A stretch of DNA of 64,000 bases from Verticillium longisporum (GCA_019188255.1 JAETXT010000011.1:3162001-3226000); one strand, 5' to 3'; shown: positions 33,010 through 44,327, counted from the first letter of the stretch. Notes: generated by a model not told the origin, from the sequence alone. A program made the numbers and translations.

Positions 33010-33914
33010 TCAAAGCGACAAACCGCCGTCAATCACAGCGTTGGCCCCGGTGACGGTTTTACTCTGGATAAAGCACCACACCTGCTCTGCAACCTCCTCA
33101 ACTGTCGGAACACGCTTCAATGGCGTTCTCTCCCGCGCAGCCTCTCGCTGTTCTTCTGGGAATTGGAGACCCCAGTCCTGCCGCAAGTCAGTTCATGAAG
33201 TACGCTCATTGAGGAATAAACGGACCGTCCACATGATACCGGGAGAGACTGTATTGACTCGGATCTTGGGAGCTGCCGCCATCGCAAGCCCCTTGGCGAG
33301 ATGGATCTGAGCTGCTTTGCTAACTGCATAGGCCTGGACACTCTGTGTGAGCTTGCCGTGTTTACCAGCATACTTGCTAGGGCGTAATTTACCAGCGAGC
33401 TTCCGCTGACTTTGACACCGGCCAAAGAAGCCGTCGTAATGAAGCAGCCCTCGGCCTCTTCGAGGTACGGCTTAGCAGCACCCATCAACCACAGGTGGCT
33501 CTTGACGTTCATGTTGAAGCATCTGTCCCAGTCGTCCTCAACCAGGTTGTCATCCAAGTTGCGAATGTCGCGGATCTGTGTCCATCCGCCATTTGAAAAC
33601 ACCACGTCTAGACGCCGTTTCGTTGCAGGTGGCACGCTCTGGACGGAGAAGTCTGACGCAGCTTGCACGAGAGATTTGATTTCATCTCGAGACTCCAGGT
33701 TGGCTTGCACTGAAACAAAGTTATGGGCATCGTGCGGCAGTGGCGAGAGTGTGTGCAGCTCTGTTGCCAGGGCATCCGCACGTGCTTTATTCGAGTAATA
33801 GTTGATGACCACTCGGTACCCCTTTCGTGCCAACAGTTTGGCGGCGGCGGCGCCCAGCCCGGCACTGCCAGCCGTTATGAGAGCGACTGGAGGATGCGGT
33901 TGGGGTTCCGACAT
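33010..33914 (-). CDS. Short-chain dehydrogenase/reductase (classical SDR)
   Basis: Three exons (33393-33914, 33226-33342, 33010-33177) give 268 residues. The Rossmann cofactor motif reads ALITAGSAGLGAAAAKLL. The NNAG-equivalent is VFSNGGW. The catalytic Ser lies in FITTASLAGVKVSGSSL, and the YxxxK motif is YAVSK, formed only after intron 1 is removed. The C-terminus reads RVNTVSPGIMWTDWG and ends TGANAVIDGGLSL, standard for classical SDRs. Introns are 33343-33392 (GTAAAT...CAG) and 33178-33225. The second has an unusual GTCCGT donor but a good CTGAC branch site and GCAG acceptor, and only this choice keeps frame. Without splicing the protein loses its active-site Tyr and Lys. Substrate unknown; possibly co-regulated with the adjacent TF gene. 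Confidence 0.88.
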
Positions 33915-34528
33915 GGCGATTTCTCGAATGAACTGCTGAGTCTGGGTTCACAGGTTTAGGATTGGCTGAAACTGTCTCATCAAGTTTGAAAGATCATACG
34001 CGCTTTGTCTTGTTCAGGTAAGAGTCCAGAAAACGAGTTAGGTAATTGTAGAGACCAGCCAAGACGACCCTGGGCCTTCACCAGGAGATGAATATAGCTA
34101 TAAATTTAATGGCCTGCAAGAGCTGTCGCCGGCCCCTCCTGTTCTCCTCGGCCCCGCTGAAGATGCGCATGAACAGGCTGGGGCCGAGTCCCGGGACGAA
34201 GGCCAGTACGGCAGACCACAGGACGGTTCGGCAAGCATTAATAGCCTCGCAGTCGGCCACCGTAGCATTTATCTTTCGACCCAATTGAGCACGGGCATTT
34301 CACGGCGCGAGCCACAGCTGCCACATTTGGCGGGGGGTCGTGCAGCAATGGTAGCCTTGCAGATCCAACGTCGCTCCCCCGCCAGCTACCATCACACTTT
34401 CTCAACACCGCGTCAATTCCCACGAAGCCAGTCGTTTTTTGCCCCCACACCCCTCACTCCCATCCTCCACTCTCTTTTCCTTCGCCGGCCTTTACCCCCC
34501 GGCGCACTTCTCCCCTTCAGGCCGGTTC
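33915..34528. promoter_or_regulatory. Divergent promoter between SDR and histidyl-tRNA synthetase
   Basis: 614 bases between divergent ATGs. An inverted CCAAT-type box (GGATTGGCTG) lies at about 33960, some 50 bases from the SDR start. The right half becomes C/T-rich towards HisRS. No gene. Confidence 0.5.
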
Positions 34529-36692
34529 ATGAAGACCTCACTTCAACGATTCTCCAGGTCTTTTTGTCGACCACCTTCACATCTGACTCATCCCTCGCGA
34601 TTTGCGCTTGCGACACAGACTGCCCCTCCACGATCGAATACCCCGCGATACCGCGATAATCCACGTCATCGAACACTGCACACCACGAACCCTGTCCTCC
34701 GACGCAGAGACGAATCGCCCAACATGCCGCCCAAGATAAAGTTCGAGCTAAAGACCCCGAAGGGCACCAAGGATTGTGAGCATGGAAACACCACGATAGT
34801 CCTGGCCAAGGTCTGACTGAAGCAGGGTTCGGCCCCGACATGATCATCCGGGAGCAGATCTTCTCCGTCATGAGGAGTGTCTTCCAGCGCCATGGAGCCA
34901 TGGAGCTGGACACGCCCACCTTCGAGCTGACCCCGATCTTAACTGGCAAATACGGCGAGGACAGCAAGCTGATCTACCAGCTGGCTGATCAGGGTGGAGG
35001 TACGCCGTAGCTATACTGTCTCTGAGAGGCCCATGCTGATTCTGTTCTTCCAGAGGACTCTTCCCTCGTCTACGACTGCACAGTGCCCATGGCGCGCTGG
35101 CTTGCGCAGAATGCCATTGAGTAAGAGAGGTCACCCAGTCCCGAGCGCAAGCAGCCCTCGGACACACTCACGACGTCCCCAACATGCTGACTCGTACAGG
35201 AACGTCAAGCGATACACCATCAAGAAGGTCTACCGCCGCGACCAGCCCGCCATGAACAAGGGCCGCCAGCGCGAGTTCTACCAGGCCGACATCGACTTTG
35301 CCGGCGCCAACTACGACCCCATGCTCCCCGACACCGAGATCATCCGAATCACCACCGAAGTCTTCTCTGCCCTTGGCTGGGCCGACACTTACACCATCAA
35401 CATTAACCACCGCAAGATCCTCGACGGCATGTTCCAGGTCTGCGGCGTCCCCGACGAGAAGATCCGCGCGATATCCTCCGCCGTCGACAAGCTCGACAAG
35501 GCTCCCTGGGCCGACGTCAAGAAGGAGATGACTGTTGAGAAGGGCCTTGACGAGGAAGTCGCCGACAAGATTGGCGAGTGGGTTATCCTAGAGGGCAAGC
35601 AGGATGTCATTGAGAAGCTGCGCGCAGACGAGAAGATGGCCGCCAACGAGCTCATTCAGCAGGGTCTCTCCGATATGGAGATTCTCTTCGAGTACCTTGA
35701 GGTGTTTGGCTGCCTGGATCGCGTCTCTTTCTCGCTCTCTCTAGCTCGTGGTCTGGATTACTACACTGGTATCATCTACGAGGTCCGTGTGCCGGAATCC
35801 GCCCCGCCTGTTGCGCCTGCGGACGGCGAGGGTGGCGCGAAGAAGAAGAAGAGCAAGAGCAAGAACACCGAGGATGCGTCTGAGAGCGTCGGTGTCGGCA
35901 GTGTGGCGGCCGGTGGCAGGTGAGCGGACTCAGAGCCTTCCGGTTTGACCTCAGACTGACTGATGGCACAGATATGACAATCTTGTCGGCATGTTCTCCG
36001 GCAAGAAGCAAGTCCCTTGTGTCGGTATCTCGTTCGGCATTGAGCGTATTTTCAGGTTTGTCTCTCATTCTTAGATCAACGAGGTGGTTGTCTGACAAAG
36101 GAACAGCTTGATGAAGGCCAGGATGGCGGCAGAGAATGAGGCTGTCCCCAGCACTGTCGATGTTTATGTCATGGCGCTTGGGTCCAAGGCCGGCCTGGTC
36201 AAGGAGCGCCTTCGTGTCAGTGCCCAGCTCTGGGATGCTGGCGTCAAGGTATGACTGATTCACTCGCATTTTTAAGGCCTTTCACTGACTCCGGAACAGA
36301 CCGAGTTCCTGTACAAGGTAAAGCCTAAGTTGCCCCCGCAATTCAAGGCGGCCGAGTCCAACCAGGCGCCTTTTGCGGTCATTCTGGGTGACGACGAGAT
36401 CGAGAAGGGCGTTGTCAAGATCAAGGAGCTCGGCCTGCCCGAGGGCCACCCCCACAAAGATGGTGAACTGGTGGACATGAAGAACCTGGTACCCGAGGTG
36501 CAGAAGCGCCTGGCACGGAAGCGCGAGCTCGACGAGATCTCCCGCAAGGCCGGAGGACTAAAGGTCGTTGGTGGTCTGCGTGGGGAGGATATCGACAAGG
36601 CAGAAGCCAAGAAGGAGGAGCCCGCGGCCGAGGCTGCTGCTCCCGCGGCTGCTACTGCTACCGAGGAAGTGAAGCCCGTGGAGGCGCAGTAG
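34529..36692 (+). CDS. HTS1: Histidyl-tRNA synthetase, mitochondrial and cytosolic forms from two starts
   Basis: Seven exons: 34529-34775, 34826-34999, 35054-35120, 35200-35919, 35972-36055, 36107-36248 and 36300-36692. The upstream ATG (34529) gives 608 residues with a basic, Ser/Arg-rich mitochondrial leader ([19 protein letters not shown]). The in-frame ATG at 34724 gives a 543-residue form starting [17 protein letters not shown], the usual cytosolic start. Class II motifs are intact: motif 1 region ([19 protein letters not shown]), motif 2 with [13 protein letters not shown], the histidine loop [13 protein letters not shown], motif 3 ([13 protein letters not shown]), and an anticodon-binding domain ([20 protein letters not shown]). 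The first intron (34776-34825) is only 50 bases and contains stops in the readthrough frame. The C-terminus has an Ala/Glu-rich tail. One gene serving both compartments is the rule in yeast HTS1. Confidence 0.95.
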
Positions 36693-38172
36693 GTCTTGCG
36701 CGGCAAAGCAATATGATACACAAATGAAAAATTATCCCTCCGTGTCTAAGTCTGGTCGATCTGCAGTAACCAGCTCGCAGGGCCGCATGATGAGGTTAAC
36801 CGGATCATGCTGTCTCGGGTTTCGCTTCACTTTATCAAGCAAGACAGAAAGCAACCAACTGGGTAAATTCCGAATCTCCTGAATGCGCCGCGATGTGTCC
36901 CAGATGAGGTTTCTTCCAGAGGTTAGGATATGTTTGACCACAAACTGGCCACTCAGAGACTCGGTAACAGGCGATAGAAAAGCACAATGGAAGCTTGACG
37001 CATCAACGTCTACCTCGATGGTTCCAATGACGTCCCAGTCTCTCGTTGATATCAACTTCTAGTCGAGGACGCAACTATATACGTACCTTCGGCGGGGTTA
37101 CATGTCCTGAGTTACAGTGATCCTGCCCGCTATCCCTTTGGTGCCGAAATCAAACCTCAGTATATAAACTGATCACCGCCTGCCTGAATAGCTCTAATGT
37201 GGATATTGACAGGTACTCATTCAGTACATAGTTGTAGCGGGTAGGTCTGTTAAAAACAAGTAACGTACAGGCATGTAGATGTACTGTTCGTTATATCCTA
37301 CAATTCAATTGGCGACATCTATTTTCTGCCACTTGGCTGTCGATCATATGAAGTACTGAGGTTTAATTTCGGCATCAAAGGGATAGACTGGGGAATTCGA
37401 GGCTGCACTCCGTTACCAACGCCGCGATCATCAACCCCTCCGGCGAGCTCAGTGAAGTAAATCTCTGATCATGCCTCGCAACTGGCGAGCCAGCCTCTAT
37501 CATCGACCCCATTCCGGATTTGGGCCACGAACATATTTGCAAGCTGTGTGGGCGACAAATATAGAGTCGAGAAACAAATTGTCTGATCCAGCGCAAACCG
37601 CGCGTTCACGACTCAAAGTAGGCCATGTCGCGAGTCAGAAGACTGACCCGGCGGCAACATTTCGTAGTCCGTGTCCCTAGCCAAGCCGGCTGGCCCTCAC
37701 GACCGTGACTCGCAAATGGTTCGCGAGTTGAGCCAGCGGCCCCAGAAGCCCAAGCCAGCGGCTCGCCCTACAGCCAAGAGCGGGCGCGAGTCTGGCGATC
37801 ACCCGCGTAAGCGTGGTGCCTCAAGCTAAATAACTGTTATTATTTCACAGCAGGGTTGCGCTTTGACTACGAGAATGGGTGGCGGCCGCAGCTCGTCTAA
37901 AAGAGGAGCGTTGCTACGCCATCATCGGAAATTCAGGTGCGTGGTGGTGGGCGTCGCGCCCGTCATCTCCTGCACGACGAGTTGAAACACGCTGTGGCCC
38001 TTGGCGGGCGATGGCAGCTGAACCAGAAGACATGTGGCACAGAAGCAGTTAGGTGCACACGGGCGGTTGCTGATCAGATTGCTTTTTCTTTGCTTGTCTG
38101 GAGACGGCTAAACGGCCAAGTGAACCTGACATTCGTAATCCGAGTATGGAATCCCAACTCAGATGTCTCGAC
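36693..38172. other. Gene-poor intergenic region with scattered interrupted coding-like stretches
   Basis: 1.5 kb between the HisRS stop and the SSU1 stop. Around 37400-37830 one plus-strand register reads as short coding-like pieces broken by several stops (including a Cys-x2-Cys pair at about 37540) and a Lys/Arg/Pro-rich end. This could be an old relic, but no family was recognised. The rest looks empty. Confidence 0.35.
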
Positions 38173-39518
38173 TCATACAATATTACGCAGGCTTCTTTTG
38201 CCATCGTTCTTCTTGCGTTCGGCCTGTGAGGGTCTCAACCCCGGAGCATGAAATAGATCGCCTAGATAAGCATGTCGAATCGTTCCGGTGCTCACAACCA
38301 CCCAGAGGAAGACTACGACCAGAGAGAAGATGGTCCCCAGAACCTTGAAAAATGCTGACGGGATCTCCTGTGCGAAAGTTGTGGTTGCTGTTGAGTAGAC
38401 ACCTAGGGGAAGGTGAATCCCCACCAACCAAGGTTGAAAGGAAACCTGTTGCGGGTGATGGATGCGACTGCAAAAAATAGCCATACGAGGCCAAATCCCC
38501 ACAATATGAAAGCTGCGAAAAAGCCGAGGGAGTAAAAGACCTGACCAGCAACCGCAGCCTCGGGCAAGAATTCAAAATCGTTCGTAAGCCTCATCGTCTC
38601 TTTGCCTAACCTCATAATGCCGAATGCGCCCTGGCCCAGAGGGCCGAGGGGTAGGAAGACAGAGACGATTACCTCCCGCGGCGGTAACTTACACATCGTG
38701 AGGCGCTCAAAATAAATTACCATCGTAAACAGGGCGAGTGGCACACCGCAGCCCCAAAGAATGTAGCTTGTGATGATAGCGATAATAGCATGGTGACTGG
38801 GCAGCACAGACGCTACAATGCTGCCCGTAGCTGCTGCAACTATCGTTGGAACGATAGGCAGTAGCCATGCCGCGGTCATGGTTTCTAGGTGGGCCTATTC
38901 GAGGTCAGTCCGTGGAATCGGCTTGTGTGAGTGTCCTTTTCATTCGCCTACCTCATGTTTGTACATGATGATAAAGGGGAGATAGAAGCATGTCCCGACA
39001 GCCCCCACAACATCAACCCACCAAAGAGCCCAGGCTAGAGTTGCGAAATTTGAACCCCAAGCCGGAACGCAGACAAAGACGATCATGTTGATGATAGTCG
39101 CCAAGCCCATCGGGCAAGTACCCAAAAAGAGCGACTGAACCGGATGCCGTATCATGCAACCCCATACGCCGGGGAACACCGTGTATCGAAGTACGGAGAT
39201 GATGAAAAAGAGGATGAATAGAACAACATTAAGGCAGAATATAACGACGGAGATCCAATATAACCATTCCGCGTTGTAGGGTAGGTTGTGAAGTAGGATG
39301 GACACAACCCCGGTGCCCATGTTGACGCTGAACCATGACGGTTCAAAATACAGAATCACACGCCTCCAGGGTCTTTGGTTGCCTTTCAGACGCGCATATT
39401 CCGCCACGGCGTCCTTGCGAGCACCCCGGGTGGTCGTGGTTGCATCGGCTCCTTCGTCGTGGCTTGTTGATGGACGACTCTGATGAAGCCGGTCGGCAGC
39501 GGGAGCAGATGGATCCAT
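38173..39518 (-). CDS. SSU1: SSU1-type sulfite efflux pump (TDT family), with a one-base frame break near the C-terminus
   Basis: Tellurite-resistance/dicarboxylate transporter family plasma-membrane protein that exports sulfite. Exon 1 is 38952-39518 and exon 2 is 38173-38894; the intron (38895-38951, GTAGGC...TAG) joins IIMYKHE to AHLETMTAAW. Family blocks are clear: FEPSWFSVNMGTGVVSILLH, the ten-helix hydrophobic pattern, ETMTAAWLLPIVPTIVAAATG and NRFPFNLGWWGFTFP. After FTFP the reading frame meets TAG (38403-38405). One base over, it continues exactly as the family does: LGVYSTATTTFAQEIPS, then helix 10 and a basic tail to the stop at 38173. A G run of four on the plus strand (38406-38409) is one base shorter than needed. 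With one base added the protein would have 429 residues. The break is either a homopolymer sequencing error or an early pseudogene. Confidence 0.85.
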
Positions 39519-42500
39519 GGCGGACCAGAGGATGCGACCCTGCAAAGGAATCACTCAAGAGCAATGGCTGTGGAGGGTCGTTGAAGGTGCCATCCGTCAC
39601 CATGCCGGATGCTTGAGGTTCATCAGTCGTCGTCTGTAGTCGTGCTGCCGCTCACTAGGTCGGGTTTGCGTTCAAGCTAACCCGGACGCGTCAGACTGAT
39701 TGACGTCAGGAAGCGGGCCCATTACTTTGTCTAGGAAGGCATTCCAATGGAATGGATATTGTTGTATGGATGAAACAGAACCACAGTCCCAGGCGAATTG
39801 TCATGCCATTCCCGGCTACGTAGCTGTAGTCACATTGGAGCCGAAAGCGGTCCTGCCCGCGATGCACGAGGTTGAGTTGCAATTGACATGGGACTCTGGG
39901 GTTGTGATTAGCCTGAGAGTCACGTGCTCCACATGTTGCTGCAGTCAATTGAACAGCTGTTTGTGAGCCGTGGTTTCCCGGTAGCGAAAGCAACAGTGAG
40001 TGAGTCAAGCGAGATCTGCGTGCAGCGTCAGCCGAATCTCGTCCTGTCTTCCGAGTTGACCGAGACGACGCCTGTTGAACGCCTCCATTCTAGCTGCCGA
40101 TTAACTTTGATTGACAGGGTCATCAGGACGGCGCTTTGACGTGAGAGAGTAAGCGGGTGACTGATTGTGAGCTGCAGAGTGCAGACGATTAGGTTCCATC
40201 GCCAGACAAGACAGCTTGACATGGTGACGAGGTCAAGGCGACGCTCCTACTCTGGCAAGGCTGGCCATGCAGCAGGTGCAGGATCCTACGCTGATTTTTC
40301 GTCCGAACGCCGCGAGAGACGCAAGAGGGCGGCACGAATGCCTCAGATGGGCTCCGGGCCCCAAGGTCGACCGAGGACACAGACGTGGAAGAGGTTCGAG
40401 CGTGCATGTGGATTCTGCCAGAACCACGAGATGCAACGGCAATGACGCCTTCCCATCTGTGCGTACTGTAGCGGCGCTGGGCCTCACGCAGCAACACTGT
40501 TTCGTTTCAGAAAGAGATGCCGCTGTGGCCCCCTCACTTTTGCCCATGGAGCCAGCAGGACCCTGGAGGGCCTGGAGGGCCTGAAGGTGAAGTGGGCTCT
40601 CGCGCGATTTTCAATTTGTTCTTGCTTCTTTGTGGTGAAGGGCCCCGACGTGACTGGACAAAGGAGGGAGGGTTGTAGGATGCTATCGTCAAGACAAGGG
40701 TCGACTCTCCGGAAAAAAGACTGGCTGTGGATCACAACCTACCGTCGACCGAGTGTTTGCAGAACGTTTTAGGTGTCTGAGGAACAAGACGGAAGCTTGT
40801 TGCTTTTCTGCTGGGACGGATGCGTCGAGGAACAGAAATGTCGTGTCGTTGGACTTTTGTTCCGAGGACACCCGATTCTTTTTCCAGCGCAATTCTGCGA
40901 AGCGAGACTGCGGGTTCACCCTCTTTGAATGTCGACAGATGGGTCTTGAGAAGGAAATTCCCTGAGCCCCGAGGGACAAATCACGCTGGCGTGTACTGTA
41001 CTACAGAGCTGCCGGGAGGCAAAGTCAGGGTCGCGCTAAGGGTACAACATGGGCGGCGATGTCTTGATTGACCACGGGCGATGGACGGCTGAGACTTCTC
41101 TCTTCAAGGTGGAGGCTGGAAATAGAGGCAAGCGAGCCTGCAACGCAAGGACCACAAGTTGGTCGACTGCGAGGATCTGATGCAAGGGCTACCAACATGG
41201 AGGCAAGGATCTTTCTTGCTCTCCCCCCGCCTCGCTCATCGTTCCTTCCCCCCACTGCCAGCCCGCCGGTCGTACCTGCTTCTGCCATCCAGATGACTGC
41301 ACTGCAGGTTGGGCAGAAGTCGGGAGCACCCTGTACTGCCCGCCACTGCCCCCTTGACAAGTGATGGGCGGGCGCCGACGAGTAGGAACTTCATCCGGAC
41401 TCCCTCGCTGCATGGCCATGATGCACTTCGGATTTTTATCCCACCACCACCATCCAAAGAGCCAGCTTTTAGCTCTCCCCTTTTCACCCTTTTCATCTTT
41501 CTTGTGTACACGGCCACGGCCACAGCCACGGCCACACCCGCACCACCATGCACCGCCCGTCTCGACCAGTAGCCAGACAATGGTCAAGCGGCTCGTGGGT
41601 GCTTGTGGTGCCTGACTTGACCGTGGTCCGCACCATGGCGCCGGGAGGCCCAAGCCACGATCACCACAACGCTCGAGCGGCCAATTTACAGCAACATCCA
41701 TCTCTCCCGCATGTCCACTATTTGTTCCCCTCTCTGCCACGAGTTTTTGTGATCTGGCCCGGCGGCGGACGCCCATAGAACCCCAGCAGCATTGACCATA
41801 CAAAGTTGCGCCATCAAAAATATGGTATGCCCTGCGGTCATGCTAAGACGAAGACCCTGTCATATCACTACCCAGGTAACAGTCAAGAGAAAGAAAAAAA
41901 AACTCCTCGTGGATCTATCTACCCCTGCCCCCTGGTAGTCTGCCCCCTGTCTTGGTCCGGCCTGGACGGCACACTGGCAAAACTGGGGAGGGCACACTGG
42001 GAGCTTGACAACAGCTTGGACCTTGGATCGCCTCTCGCCCCACCACCTCCTTGTCTTTCTGCGCTCAGTCCACCACCTAACACACAGACAGATTACGACA
42101 CGAGCTGATAATGGGCCTCATAAGATGGAAAGACACAGGAGTCAGAGGGGTGGGAGCACGGAAGACTCGTACTTGAGGGAGCGCCACCCATCCAAGGGAA
42201 ACATCCAGCCCTCAATTGTTCAATCGTCTTGTTTCTGGTCTATCGAGCGCATCGCAATCCTTCACCTCAACTCGCATCCTACTTAACTTACTCACCCAAG
42301 TCACCTCATTCATCGTCATTGGTTTTGCCCAGCGCGTGTCCGCTGCCTCCCTGCTTCCACCTGCCTGTCGAGCTGTGGGTTTTGGTCCAGCTGCCCTTAG
42401 CTCCCAGCCTCCAGGCCAACTTTCAATCACCCCCTTTCCACGCCTCAACACGTCTCAATAATACGCCCTCCGCCACTCTCGCCTCATCGAGCTACCAAGG

Positions 42501-43097
42501 AGGAAATCTTCAATAACCTGTAATCCGCTCGAGCTTAAAATTGCCTGTCGCCTGTCGTTTATCGATAGCCTTTCAGCTCCATCCCAACCAGCAATTTACC
42601 CAATACCACGTCAACACACGTCCCAGTGAGGAGAGCGCCTCACATTTGACACCCCGGTCGACGATCTTTTCGATCACAGCGGCACTCAAAATTACCACCC
42701 CTGCCGCCTCAGCACAAATCTTCAGACGACTTCGAGACCCCCAGCCCGCACCTCCGCCAGCGGTCAGCGGACCAGTGTTTGATCTCTCGACGGCATTCAC
42801 GGCCTTCCGAGACGCTGCGACAATCACTCTGCTCCTCAATTGACCTCCCCCCGTCCCCGAACCATCCAACACCACCATCCACTCTTTTCTGCCTCGACAG
42901 ACAACAGTCTCGACTCGCACCAGCTTATTGTCTTGTCCAACCTCGAACACCTTCTCATTGGCGACGTTCAGCTTGTGCGCAACCCAACGTCGGCAACGTG
43001 CATTACCTCAGACATTAAGAGCTCACCTCGCCTCACTTATCATCCACCGAACCCACACTCTCATCTCTGGTCTACTCAACCCTTCAAGCCGCTCACC
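39519..43097. other. 3.6 kb divergent gene-poor region between SSU1 and the conserved hypothetical gene
   Basis: The longest stretch without a supported gene. Open frames are short, overlapping and low in complexity. A CGGCCA hexamer repeat lies at 41511-41534, and a purine run at about 41888. From about 42200 to 43097 the plus strand is C/T/A-rich and pyrimidine-biased, consistent with a long leader for the gene starting at 43098. A noncoding transcript or a species-specific small protein cannot be excluded. Confidence 0.45.
41511..41534. repeat. Hexamer microsatellite (CGGCCA)x4, imperfect
   Basis: Four tandem copies, the third being CAGCCA. It lies in noncoding sequence. Confidence 0.8.
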
Positions 43098-44327
43098 ATG
43101 CCTGGACTCATACCTTTGATGCTCCATGCGCCCAGCGCTGCTTCACGACGCAGTATTCTCCTCAGTCCCGGCAGCAGCGCTTTCCCTCTCTCATCGCCGC
43201 CTCCCACGCAAACTACCCACAAGAGGATGGGCTCACTGGACGCCGCCGCTGCCAGGCCCAAAGCCCGCGGCCCGAAGCGCCTGTCTCTCCAAGCTCCCGC
43301 AAGCTTGCCTGTTCTTCCCTACACCGCAGCGGACTGGAACAAGGCTGTGGCCGAGGTCAAGCGCCACTACAGCAACCGTCAGTACCGCGCCTGCTCGGCA
43401 CGGTGCTGCGAGATCCTTGACAACTTCAAGGATCAGGCAAATGTTGAGCCGACATACCTCATCTATCTCCACTTCTACGCTGCCACCTCTGTGGAAATGC
43501 TCGCTCGCCCTCTCAACATGTCGTCACCCTACCGTGCGAAGCTACTGAACCAGGCGCGTGCTCATTACGCACGTGCTGCTGAGCTCATCCAGACTGCCGA
43601 CGAGACCATTTCTACCTACTCACGCCCATCATCGGCCGCCACCACTGCCCCGAGCCTGCACTCGCCCTCTTGCTCTATCTCCTCTCGCAACTCCACAGAA
43701 CTTTCCTCGCCCACGGCTTCCATCTGTTCACTCGAGGATGCCATGGCCAAACTCGCCAACACCCCCGCACCTCTGCAGACGAAGAAGCGCGTCACTTTTA
43801 TTGACGACCTGGAACCGATGATCCAGGAACCCTTTATTCGTCCCGACTCTCCAACACTTGGCTTTGACGACCTTCGTAGCAGCCCTGTGGACGGGTCTCG
43901 CTACCTTCCATCGCTTCAGGAGGTCCCCGAGTCCAAGCTCCCCGCCGCCATAGCCGTGGCGCCGTCGCCCTCAGCACCGACCCCGGAGCCACCAATCGAG
44001 GACAGCGAAGAGAATGACTACGGCTACCTCCGTGAACGTTCTATTCACCGATACTGCGCTCTCCTAGTCGGCCTTCGGTCTCAAATCGCCTCTCACCTGG
44101 CTGCCGTCGATGCTCAGCTGGCTCCTCAGGCCTCCACGATGGCAAACCACCGTCTCAGCTTCAGCATATCAACACGGGCTAGCACTCCTGATGTGGATGA
44201 TGAGATGCGGGCCTTGGACCTCAAGGCACGCATCGAGCGCCTGCGAGCCTCAGGGTGGAAGCGGCAGCGCTTTAACCCTCGCAGGTACGAGGAGCTCCGT
44301 GAAAGCGTCCTCGCCGAGATGGCTTGA
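43098..44327 (+). CDS. Conserved-looking hypothetical protein with helical repeat-like core
   Basis: Single-exon protein of 409 residues from ATG 43098 (context CTCACCATGCC). I do not recognise a named family. Residues about 65-165 form a regular helical region rich in Ala, Tyr and Cys: DWNKAVAEVKRHYSNRQYRA, CEILDNFKDQ, YLIYLHFYAATSVEMLARPL and ARAHYARAAELIQ. It resembles a pair of TPR-like or MIT-like hairpins. The middle is Ser/Pro-rich and likely disordered, with a KKRVTFIDDLEP segment. A second helical part near the C-terminus (RSIHRYCALLVGLRSQIASHL, then LKARIERLRASGWKRQRFNP, ending RRYEELRESVLAEMA) looks conserved. The frame stays open upstream for 86 codons from a TTG, but no upstream ATG exists in it. 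Function unknown. Confidence 0.7.
   Translation: MPGLIPLMLHAPSAASRRSILLSPGSSAFPLSSPPPTQTTHKRMGSLDAAAARPKARGPKRLSLQAPASLPVLPYTAADWNKAVAEVKRHYSNRQYRACSARCCEILDNFKDQANVEPTYLIYLHFYAATSVEMLARPLNMSSPYRAKLLNQARAHYARAAELIQTADETISTYSRPSSAATTAPSLHSPSCSISSRNSTELSSPTASICSLEDAMAKLANTPAPLQTKKRVTFIDDLEPMIQEPFIRPDSPTLGFDDLRSSPVDGSRYLPSLQEVPESKLPAAIAVAPSPSAPTPEPPIEDSEENDYGYLRERSIHRYCALLVGLRSQIASHLAAVDAQLAPQASTMANHRLSFSISTRASTPDVDDEMRALDLKARIERLRASGWKRQRFNPRRYEELRESVLAEMA

Noticed and set aside
29494..33914. Melanin biosynthesis cluster
   Set aside because: Only a dual-finger regulator and a generic SDR are present; the SDR lacks the naphthol reductase pattern and no polyketide synthase or dehydratase lies nearby.
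34724..34860. Apparent early stop codons in histidyl-tRNA synthetase after TKD
   Set aside because: A 50-base intron (34776-34825, GTGAGC...AGCAG with a CTGAC branch site) removes them and restores the conserved [15 protein letters not shown].
41189..41803. Minus-strand frame of 204 codons
   Set aside because: Includes the CGGCCA repeat read as Cys-Gly-Arg repeats and has no conserved feature.
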